From: Spirochaetaceae bacterium
GTDB taxonomy: Bacteria > Spirochaetota > Spirochaetia > SZUA-6 > Fen-1364
Direction: 5' to 3'
NCBI GenBank assembly: GCA_003154555.1
Contig: PMDT01000268.1
Location: forward strand, 1 to 6,065
Length of the DNA stretch: 6,065 nt
Shown: positions 1 through 4,886 of the stretch, one piece after another
How positions within the stretch are numbered: the first letter of the stretch is position 1
How the letters are laid out: each line of letters starts with the position of its first letter
Position numbers and translations under genes: made by a program
The notes under the pieces: generated by a model
The model's input: the letters and a program-made list of their open reading frames with translations, nothing else
Told to the model about the DNA's origin: nothing
The model's database searches: none

Positions 1-59
1 GTGTCGGGCCGTGTGATCACGTATTCGCGCCGCGCGTCGTCGAAATGACCGAAGCTCAT
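1..59 (-). CDS. GH94 disaccharide phosphorylase (cellobiose/chitobiose phosphorylase family), N-terminal 19 codons only
   Basis: Only the first 19 codons and two further bases are inside the window; the rest lies beyond the left edge. They begin MSFGHFDDARREYVITRPD and the next codon starts AC (Thr). The pattern M-x-(F/Y)-G-x-F-D-(D/N)-x-x-(R/K)-E-Y-V-I-T-x-P is, from memory, the start of GH94 phosphorylases such as cellobiose phosphorylase and N,N'-diacetylchitobiose phosphorylase. Those cytoplasmic enzymes use inorganic phosphate to split a beta-linked disaccharide into a sugar-1-phosphate and a free sugar. The ATG lies 6 bases after the stop of the MalG-like permease gene. AAAGG, 10 bases upstream and inside that gene's last codons, can serve as ribosome binding site. 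Position at the end of a CUT1 sugar-transport operon fits an enzyme acting on the imported sugar. The substrate cannot be decided from this fragment, and another GH94 member is possible. Confidence 0.75.
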   Translation of the reverse strand, partial: MSFGHFDDARREYVITRPD

Positions 60-65
60 ACGCCG

Positions 66-983
66 TCAGCCTTTGATCGCGCCCGCGGAGACGCCCTTGG
101 TGATCTGCTTGCGGAAGATGATGTAGAAGACGAGCATCGGCCCCATGCCGATGACCAGCGCCGCGAACTGCTTGCCATAGTCGGCCATCATTGTGCCGGA
201 GAATCGCATGACACCGAGAGGGATCGATTTCAATCCAGTCTTGGAAACGAGGATGTTGATCAGCGCGAACTCGTTCCAGATGCCGGTGATATTGAGAATG
301 GCCACGGTGGTCGCGATGGGCACCGACATGGGAAGGATGATGCCGCGGAATATCCTGAAGTACCCGGCGCCGTCGATGCGGGCAGCCTCCACCAGCGCGG
401 TGGGGATGGCTTTGACGTACTCGGTGCTGAGATAGAGCGCGATGGGCAGTCCTGACCCGATATAGACAAGGAGCACGCCGACGCGGCTGTTGTAGAAGAG
501 GTGGAAATCGGCCGCGGACTTCAGGAGGTGGAGGGTCTGGAACAGTGTGCCCAGCAACTTGTCCAGCTGGGAGACCTCGATGAACAAGGGCACCATCAGG
601 GACTGGATCGAAAGCAGGATCCCCATGACGAAGCTGCCGTAAATCAGGGGGGTCGCCTTTGACTTTATTTTCGCAAATGCGAAGCCGGCAAGAATCGAGA
701 AGAAAATGATGCCGATGGTCGCCCCGAGAGTGTAAATGAAGGAGTTGCCGATCAGCTCCTTGAAGTCTCCGACATTCCAGGCGCCCGAGTAGTTCACGAA
801 CTGCAGCCCATGCGGCAGGGCCAGCTTGCTGAGATAGTACTCCGCGTTGGATTTGAACGAGTTGATGATGAGCCAGATGATCGGAAATATGGTCATCATG
901 GCGAAGATGCCCATGACGAGATAGGCCAGGACCTTGCCCGTGATGCCGAGGATGCGGCGCGGAAGCGAATCAGTGCGGCGCAT
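66..983 (-). CDS. MalG-like CUT1 sugar ABC transporter permease
   Basis: Inner-membrane subunit of a CUT1 carbohydrate importer, 305 residues with six predicted membrane segments (roughly 17-42, 82-105, 112-134, 167-186, 220-243, 272-290). The cytoplasmic EAA loop is clear at about 199-218 (EAARIDGAGYFRIFRGIILP); this is where the ATPase docks. The C-terminus ends in KGVSAGAIKG, a typical MalG-family tail. The ATG at 983 has AAGGAG six bases upstream, within the last codons of the MalF-like gene, and only three bases separate the two genes, so they are surely co-transcribed. The protein is longer than the usual 270-280 residues. The excess seems to lie in the loop after TM3 (about 140-165), predicted periplasmic. 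The partner permease is enlarged at the equivalent place. The family call is firm; the transported sugar is inferred only from the neighbouring GH94 start. Confidence 0.95.
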   Translation of the reverse strand: MRRTDSLPRRILGITGKVLAYLVMGIFAMMTIFPIIWLIINSFKSNAEYYLSKLALPHGLQFVNYSGAWNVGDFKELIGNSFIYTLGATIGIIFFSILAGFAFAKIKSKATPLIYGSFVMGILLSIQSLMVPLFIEVSQLDKLLGTLFQTLHLLKSAADFHLFYNSRVGVLLVYIGSGLPIALYLSTEYVKAIPTALVEAARIDGAGYFRIFRGIILPMSVPIATTVAILNITGIWNEFALINILVSKTGLKSIPLGVMRFSGTMMADYGKQFAALVIGMGPMLVFYIIFRKQITKGVSAGAIKG

Positions 984-986
984 GCC

Positions 987-2111
987 CTACTCCTTCCCGC
1001 CGTAGCGCTTTTCAACCAGCTTCGTGGCCACGATCAGCACGACGCTGAAGATGACGATGGACATGGCGATGGCGTTTGCCAGCGGAAAGTTTGGCGCGCC
1101 CACGAAGGCGTTCGTGTACATGTAGATGGAGAGGAGCTCGGTGACGCGCGCCGGACCTCCCTGCGTCATCGCCCAGATGAGGGCGAAGCTGTTGAGCGAC
1201 CCTGCAATGCAGAGGATGGCGGAGTTCACGATGACGCCGGAAAGCAGCGGCAGCACGATCCATCCCATGACCTGTCCTTCACCCGCGCCGTCGATGCGCG
1301 CCGCTTCCAGGAGCTGGGGATCGATCTTCTGCATGTTTGCGAGAAACAGGATCAGGTACATGCCCGTCCAGCACCAGACCACCACGAACATGATGGGAAG
1401 CATCGCGAGGTCCTGCTTTGCAAGGAAATCCGGTGTCCACTTGCGCGCAAGGAGATTCGTGAGGTCCGAGCTCATGACGGTGAGCTGGCCGGGCTGGTAG
1501 GTCAGGAGCATGGTCTTGAGGTCAGCGGCAGGGTTGGCGAAGACGGTGAGCGCCTTCGGATCGCTCACACCGAGTATCTTCTTCACGATGTCGTCGTTGA
1601 CCGTGAACCCGCCCGCCTGGTGGAAGATCTGGGCGAGAGACTGGCTGAACGAATTGGCATATGCCTTATTCAGGACGTCGGCAATCAGACCCGTCGGGGA
1701 GAAGATGACCGACCACATGATGCCCAGAACGATGGTGGAGATGATGGCGGGCATGTAGATGACGCCCTGCCAGAAGTCACCGAACTTCACGATCCTGCGA
1801 TAGATAAGGTAGGCGAAGATGAAGCCCAGCGGAAGCTGGCCGAAGATGGAAGCGATGACGATGTAGATGTTGTTCTTCAGCGCCAGCCAGAACTGCGGGT
1901 CATTGACCAGCCGCTCGTACTGCTGGAAGCCCGTGATCTTCCAATGCTGGGCGCCGCCGAAGAGCTGGCCGCCGTTGTAGTTGCTGAGGGAGAGGACGAT
2001 CGACAGAATGATCGGAAATGCAAGGACGAGCATGTAGAGGATGAATGCGGGCAGGATCATTGCCCAGTACGCCCGTGTCTCCTCGGCCCTGCTGCGGATC
2101 CCGCGCCTCAT
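987..2111 (-). CDS. MalF-like CUT1 sugar ABC transporter permease with enlarged periplasmic loop
   Basis: Partner permease of the MalG-like protein, 374 residues. Predicted membrane segments lie near 16-40, 80-104, 113-137, 236-258, 289-313 and 343-366. The EAA loop is at 269-288 (EAARIDGAGEGQVMGWIVLP). Members with six segments are usually about 290-300 residues. Here roughly 80 extra residues lie between TM3 and TM4 (about 145-235), a soluble, moderately polar stretch predicted to face the periplasm. The large P2 domain of E. coli MalF sits at a different place, corresponding to the TM1-TM2 loop of a six-segment permease, so this is not simply that domain. The ATG at 2111 has GGGAGG six bases upstream. 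The TAG stop is followed three bases later by the MalG-like start. A 115-base gap holding two hairpins separates it from the binding-protein gene. Confidence 0.95.
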   Translation of the reverse strand: MRRGIRSRAEETRAYWAMILPAFILYMLVLAFPIILSIVLSLSNYNGGQLFGGAQHWKITGFQQYERLVNDPQFWLALKNNIYIVIASIFGQLPLGFIFAYLIYRRIVKFGDFWQGVIYMPAIISTIVLGIMWSVIFSPTGLIADVLNKAYANSFSQSLAQIFHQAGGFTVNDDIVKKILGVSDPKALTVFANPAADLKTMLLTYQPGQLTVMSSDLTNLLARKWTPDFLAKQDLAMLPIMFVVVWCWTGMYLILFLANMQKIDPQLLEAARIDGAGEGQVMGWIVLPLLSGVIVNSAILCIAGSLNSFALIWAMTQGGPARVTELLSIYMYTNAFVGAPNFPLANAIAMSIVIFSVVLIVATKLVEKRYGGKE

Positions 2112-2150
2112 GAAGAACCTCCCTGCCAGCTTTCGGTCTTTTCAGCCATG

Positions 2151-2183
2151 AAAAACGGGTGCCCGGGGAAACCCGGACACCCG
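2151..2183 (-). terminator. GC-rich hairpin plus T5: partial terminator or mRNA-stabilising stem
   Basis: In the minus-strand transcript, 2183-2172 and 2167-2156 form a 12-bp stem (CGGGUGUCCGGG with CCCGGGCACCCG) closed by a UUUC loop, followed at once by five U residues (2155-2151). The one non-Watson-Crick position is a U-G wobble in this orientation but a C-A mismatch in the plus-strand orientation, so the stem is better suited to minus-strand RNA. The T run is short, which suggests leaky termination rather than a full stop. Placement directly after a binding-protein gene and before its permease genes matches the known arrangement in which the binding protein is made in excess. Confidence 0.7.
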
Positions 2184-2188
2184 CCCCG

Positions 2189-2208
2189 TTCGCGCCGTGC
2201 GGCGCGAA
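2189..2208 (-). repeat. Second intergenic inverted repeat (8-bp perfect stem)
   Basis: TTCGCGCC at 2189-2196 and GGCGCGAA at 2201-2208 are perfect inverted repeats around a four-base loop. The element lies 18 bases beyond the binding-protein stop codon and five bases before the larger hairpin in the direction of transcription. There is no T run of its own, so it is not a terminator by itself. Together with the adjacent stem it may shield the 3' end of the binding-protein mRNA from exonucleases. Confidence 0.55.
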
Positions 2209-2226
2209 TCGAATCGTCAGGAATAA

Positions 2227-3540
2227 CTACTTCTTCTTTGCGAGGACGGTGTCCTGCGCCTTCTGCATTTCGGCAGCGACCTGCGCGGGGGTCTTTGCAC
2301 CGATCCCGATCGACTGGAGGCCTGCATTCAGTGTGTTGAACACCTCAGGCTCCAGCACGCCGTCGAGAACGTAGGAGGTCTTTGCGATGGACGCGTAGTA
2401 CTTGGGCATCATGGTGCTGAACGGTTCCAGCTTGTCGCTCGTGAGGCCCTTGCGGGACGGGGTGAATGCGCCGGATTCCCAGTTGAGCGTCATGACTTCG
2501 GGAGAATAGTAGTACTTCAGCAGCCGGACAGCGGCCTTTTCCTTGTCGGAGCCGGCGGGGAGGGCGGCCGAGATGCCGAGGCCAACGCCCGCGATTGCCG
2601 ACACGACGCCGGGGTTCTTCTCACCCGGGATGGCCGGGAATGCGAGGAACGCGAAGTCGGTGGGCTGCTTCGCCGGGTCGATCAGTGCCTTGCCTGTGGA
2701 CGGATCAGTCAGGAACGCGCCCTGTCTCCAGTCGCCGTCGATGAAGAACGCTGCCTTGCCGCCCGCGAAGAGGCCGGGGCCGTCGCCGTAAGGCTCCTGG
2801 ATATTCGTCCAGGAAATGACGCCGTCGGTGAACATCGTCTGCCAGAACTTCAGGGCGTTGACGAACCCTGCATCGGTGAACTTCACCTTGCCCGCGATGA
2901 CCTGGTCGATCCAGGAATCGCCAAGGAGGCGTCCCGAGATAAGGGAGAAGAGGCACGACTGGGCGGGCCACTGGTCGCCGTCGGGAAGAAGAACGGTCTG
3001 GATGTTCTTCACTTTGAGCTTGATGACCATGGCCTTCAGGTCGGCATAGGTCTTCGGAAGCGCGATGCCGAGGTCCGAAAGCAGCTTTGTGTTCGTGTAC
3101 ATCACCGAGGTGTACGTGAAGCTCTGGGGAAGCTCGGAGAGCTGCTTCGAGGACTGCTGGTTCACATCGAGGGCAGGAGCCACGAAGTCCTTCAGGAAGT
3201 CGGCGCCCAGCAGCGGCTTCAGGTCCTTTGCCAGCTTCTGGTCGTGGATGAGGGCCGAGCTGTCGCGGCGGGACGGCCAGAGGTAGAACACGTCAGGGAT
3301 CTGGCCGGCGGCGATGTATGCCGACAGCTTCTGGTGATACGCCTGGCTGAACAGGATTTCCTGATTCAGGTTGATGTCAGGGTTGTCCGCTTTGAACTTC
3401 GCCCAGATTGCCTGGTCAGTCGCATACGTCGCCTGAGTGGCGTCCGTATACCAAAGGAAATTGAGTGTGGTCTGCTGTGCTGATGCAGCGATCGGCACGA
3501 ACAGGGCCAGCGCCAGCGCGAAGAAAAATAGCTTCTTCAT
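2227..3540 (-). CDS. Periplasmic sugar-binding protein, extracellular solute-binding family 1 (CUT1)
   Basis: Captures the sugar in the periplasm and delivers it to the two downstream permeases. The 437-residue product starts with a Sec signal peptide: MKK, a hydrophobic core, then Ala-Ser-Ala with predicted cleavage after residue 21. There is no lipobox cysteine. Family-1 features include AAGQIPDVFYLWPS near 77-90, YTNTKLLSDLGI near 148-159, LFAGGKAAFFIDGDW near 257-271 and many aromatic residues (W30, W88, W191, W271, W354) of the kind that stack on sugar rings. The start at 3540 is chosen because AAGGAGG (3549-3555) lies eight bases upstream and the signal peptide follows directly. A reading extended to 3612 would put 24 charged residues in front of the signal peptide. 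The gene begins 32 bases after the lacI stop. The ligand is not determined by sequence; a beta-disaccharide is inferred from the GH94 neighbour. Confidence 0.95.
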   Translation of the reverse strand: MKKLFFFALALALFVPIAASAQQTTLNFLWYTDATQATYATDQAIWAKFKADNPDINLNQEILFSQAYHQKLSAYIAAGQIPDVFYLWPSRRDSSALIHDQKLAKDLKPLLGADFLKDFVAPALDVNQQSSKQLSELPQSFTYTSVMYTNTKLLSDLGIALPKTYADLKAMVIKLKVKNIQTVLLPDGDQWPAQSCLFSLISGRLLGDSWIDQVIAGKVKFTDAGFVNALKFWQTMFTDGVISWTNIQEPYGDGPGLFAGGKAAFFIDGDWRQGAFLTDPSTGKALIDPAKQPTDFAFLAFPAIPGEKNPGVVSAIAGVGLGISAALPAGSDKEKAAVRLLKYYYSPEVMTLNWESGAFTPSRKGLTSDKLEPFSTMMPKYYASIAKTSYVLDGVLEPEVFNTLNAGLQSIGIGAKTPAQVAAEMQKAQDTVLAKKK

Positions 3541-3548
3541 TGCGCAAT

Positions 3549-3555
3549 CCTCCTT
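3549..3555 (-). promoter_or_regulatory. Ribosome binding site fixing the binding-protein start
   Basis: AAGGAGG on the minus strand, eight bases before the ATG at 3540. It is the strongest Shine-Dalgarno sequence in the window. It supports the 3540 start over the longer open frame reaching 3612, and fits strong translation of a binding protein needed in excess. Confidence 0.85.
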
Positions 3556-3568
3556 CAAGAATCTTTTC

Positions 3569-3583
3569 CCCCTCAACGAGGGG
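3569..3583 (-). repeat. Small hairpin spanning the lacI stop codon
   Basis: CCCCTC (3583-3578) and GAGGGG (3574-3569) form a 6-bp GC-rich stem with a three-base loop; the TGA stop of lacI starts in the loop. No T run follows on the minus strand (GAAAAG instead), so it is not an intrinsic terminator in that direction. Read on the plus strand it is followed by TGTTTTCTCT, but no plus-strand gene precedes it. Confidence 0.45.
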
Positions 3584-4598
3584 TGTTTTCTCTGTCTCGA
3601 GGCGCGGCGCACGAGCCGCGCTCCACCAGGTGCGGGGCGATGATCATCGCCCGTCGCTCCGGCTCCCTTCCCGCCATCAGTTCCACGAGCATCTGCACCG
3701 CCGCGGCACCCAGCTCCTCGATGGGCTGGGCTACGGCCGTGATGCCGGGCGAAAGATGAGCGAAAAAGGGATGATCATCGAATGACACCACGGAGATGTC
3801 ATGCGGAACGTTCAATCCCATGTCGGCGCAGGCCTTCAGGGTGCCCACGACGAGGTCCCCCGCGGCAACGAAGATTGCGCTGACGGCCGGCCGCGAGAGA
3901 AGGATGCCCTGCACGCAGCGGACCGCCTCCGCGGTGTCGTAGGAGCAGTGCACAACGACGGGGTCCGGAAGCCCGTGCTCCCGAAGGACGTCCCGCGCCC
4001 CGCGGATGCGGTCATCCACGTACGGCAGCCAGTCCGGTCCGGCCAGGATGGCGATGCGGGAATGGCCTTTTGCCACCAGGTGTTCCGACGCGATGCGGGC
4101 ACCCAACGCATTGTCGACATCCACGTAATAGGAAGAGATCTTTGCGCTGCGACCCATCATGACGAAGGGAAGACTCTTCAGGAGAAGCTCGGCGAGCTGC
4201 TTATCCCCGAATTGCTCCGCGCCGATGATCGCGCCGTCGATGCGGCGGCCCCGCAGGATTGTCCGGAAGGCCGAATCCACGTCGTCCTCCGCCCGCGCCG
4301 TGGAGAGCAGGACATTGATCCCGCGGGCAGCCGCTTCCTGGGTGACGACCGTGAGGAACATCGGCCAGAACGTGCTGGTGAGCGTGTACTTGCCGGTATG
4401 GGGAATCACGAACCCCATCGTGTTGGTCTTCCGCGCCGCAAGGCCCCGCGCCGACGCATTGGGGTGAAAATCCAGGGACTCGATCAGCTTCATGACCCTT
4501 CGGCGCGTGTCATCGCCGACACCGGGAATGCCGTTGATGACCCGGGAGACAGTGCCCTTCGAAACATGGGCCATTTCGGCGATATCGTTGATTGTCAA
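3573..4598 (-). CDS. LacI-family transcriptional repressor of the sugar operon
   Basis: Dimeric DNA-binding regulator with a sugar-sensing core, 341 residues from the proposed TTG start. The helix-turn-helix occupies about 2-22, with recognition helix SKGTVSRVING. The hinge helix is at 46-58 (HPNASARGLAARKT). The periplasmic-binding-protein-like core follows, with hallmarks VDVDN (159-163), ILAGPDW...DDRIRGARDVL (184-205), VPHDISVVSFDD (264-275) and a P-x-I-T-x-V-x-QP motif near 284-292. The frame is open upstream to 4664 (another TTG), but that adds 22 Arg/Asn-rich residues encoded by operator-like repeats and unlike family N-termini. There is no in-frame ATG before the helix-turn-helix. A weak GGAA lies six bases before the TTG at 4598. 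It is probably the first gene of the operon and probably autoregulated through the dyad at 4708-4719. The family call is firm and the start codon less so. Confidence 0.93.
   Translation of the reverse strand: MTINDIAEMAHVSKGTVSRVINGIPGVGDDTRRRVMKLIESLDFHPNASARGLAARKTNTMGFVIPHTGKYTLTSTFWPMFLTVVTQEAAARGINVLLSTARAEDDVDSAFRTILRGRRIDGAIIGAEQFGDKQLAELLLKSLPFVMMGRSAKISSYYVDVDNALGARIASEHLVAKGHSRIAILAGPDWLPYVDDRIRGARDVLREHGLPDPVVVHCSYDTAEAVRCVQGILLSRPAVSAIFVAAGDLVVGTLKACADMGLNVPHDISVVSFDDHPFFAHLSPGITAVAQPIEELGAAAVQMLVELMAGREPERRAMIIAPHLVERGSCAAPRDRENTPR
3635..3652. repeat. Perfect 18-bp palindrome inside the 3' end of lacI
   Basis: GGGCGATGATCATCGCCC is fully self-complementary over 18 bases. It lies in codons for an RRAMIIAP stretch near the C-terminus of the repressor, about 95 bases before the binding-protein start. 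Its 10-base core GATGATCATC recurs at 3770-3779 within the codons for the SFDDHP motif. A regulatory role is possible, but both copies are also explained by coding sequence. Confidence 0.5.
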
Positions 4599-4699
4599 AG
4601 GACGGTTCCGTTGCCTGTGACGGAAACGATTTCCATAAGAACGGTTTCGTTGTCGCAAGTGCAACTGAGATTTCTGCCCATAAAACGATGTTTGATCAT
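4595..4699 (-). other. Possible 34-codon leader ORF overlapping the lacI start
   Basis: An ATG at 4699, roughly 16 bases after the predicted transcription start, opens a 34-codon frame ending in TGA at 4597-4595. That stop overlaps the proposed lacI TTG start in the arrangement TTGA. The product would begin MIKHRFMGRN and contains two cysteines; I recognise no family. No good Shine-Dalgarno sequence precedes it. Stop-start overlap could couple translation to lacI, which itself lacks a strong ribosome binding site, but a chance frame is equally plausible. Confidence 0.25.
4598..4652. repeat. Operator-like repeat cluster in the lacI leader
   Basis: On the minus strand CAACGAAACCGTTCTT (4652-4637) and CAACGGAACCGTCCTT (4613-4598) match at 14 of 16 positions, 39 bases apart. 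Between them GGAAACGATTTCC (4622-4634, plus strand) has GGAAA/TTTCC arms. All three contain CpG-centred cores close to AANCGNTT, a common core of LacI-family operators. They may be auxiliary binding sites of the repressor encoded next door. This reading also argues that the segment is leader DNA rather than coding sequence. Confidence 0.45.
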
Positions 4700-4707
4700 G
4701 ACTGTCT

Positions 4708-4719
4708 GTAACCGCTTAC
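4708..4719. promoter_or_regulatory. LacI-type operator candidate at the lacI-operon transcription start
   Basis: GTAACCGCTTAC (plus strand) is a 12-bp CpG-centred dyad, symmetric at five of six pairs, with core AAGCGGTT on the minus strand matching AANCGNTT. It starts three bases downstream of the -10 box and covers the expected transcription start (about 4714-4716). A bound repressor would block initiation. The location next to a LacI-family gene makes autoregulation the natural inference. Confidence 0.6.
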
Positions 4720-4721
4720 TG

Positions 4722-4750
4722 GGTATATCACCGGGGAGTTCAGCTGTCAA
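4722..4750 (-). promoter_or_regulatory. Sigma-70-type promoter for the lacI-transport-phosphorylase operon
   Basis: A perfect -35 box TTGACA (4750-4745) is followed after exactly 17 bases by TATACC (4727-4722), which matches TATAAT at four positions. The predicted start is near 4715, about 117 bases before the lacI TTG. An 82% AT segment lies immediately upstream. This is the best promoter in the window and the only clear one before the five-gene operon. Confidence 0.75.
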
Positions 4751-4806
4751 GGATTTTCTTGTATGTATTTTAATTACTTATAGAACAAATAGTTATTATT
4801 TCAAAA
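4751..4806 (-). promoter_or_regulatory. AT-rich upstream element with a second promoter candidate
   Basis: 46 of these 56 bases are A or T, a sharp contrast to the GC-rich surroundings. The part next to the TTGACA box could act as an UP element contacted by the RNA polymerase alpha subunits. Within it TTGAAA (4804-4799), a 16-base spacer and TATAAG (4782-4777) form a second promoter-like pair on the same strand. It overlaps the T run of the putative upstream terminator, so its reality is uncertain. Confidence 0.45.
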
Positions 4807-4844
4807 GGGAATGATTTACCGAGTCCTGGTGAGGTCATTTTCCC
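4803..4844 (-). terminator. Weak terminator candidate after the flavoenzyme gene
   Basis: In the minus-strand transcript GGGA-AA-AUGA (4844-4835) can pair with UCAUUCCC (4814-4807), leaving an AA bulge and a loop of about 20 bases, followed by UUUU (4806-4803) and more A/U-rich sequence. It lies about 43 bases past the stop of the flavoenzyme gene and before the lacI promoters, where a terminator is expected. The stem is short and bulged, so termination may be inefficient. Confidence 0.4.
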
Positions 4845-4886
4845 TATCTCGGGCTCAATTTGATATACCGTTTTCGTTAGTGAAGC

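Larger units (their letters stand above)
2108..2226 (-). other. Intergenic spacer between binding-protein and permease genes
   Basis: This spacer between the binding-protein stop and the MalF-like start contains two consecutive hairpins (annotated separately), a T5 run and the GGGAGG ribosome binding site of the MalF-like gene at 2118-2123. I see no promoter with recognisable -35 and -10 boxes here. The permeases therefore probably depend on transcripts that pass the hairpins. A 13-codon frame starting at 2149 ends in TGA overlapping the MalF-like ATG, but it lacks a ribosome binding site and I do not call it a gene. Confidence 0.6.

Noticed and set aside
2108..2149. 13-codon frame whose TGA overlaps the MalF-like ATG
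   Set aside because: Its ATG directly follows the hairpin's T run and has no ribosome binding site. The MalF-like gene has its own good site, so coupling is not needed.
810..2339. Long plus-strand open frame of 509 codons antisense to the MalF-like permease
   Set aside because: It runs across the start of one real gene, the whole of another and an intergenic hairpin. Its product is rich in Asp, His and Glu with no recognisable domain, as expected for the complement of GC-biased membrane-protein codons.
3541..3612. Extended start for the sugar-binding protein (24 extra residues)
   Set aside because: The extension is basic, overlaps the lacI stop and hairpin, and would bury the Sec signal peptide. 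AAGGAGG lies correctly before the ATG at 3540.
3801..4814. Plus-strand open frame of 337 codons antisense to lacI
   Set aside because: It lies opposite the well-supported repressor and then runs through the promoter and operator region. No ribosome binding site or domain was seen.
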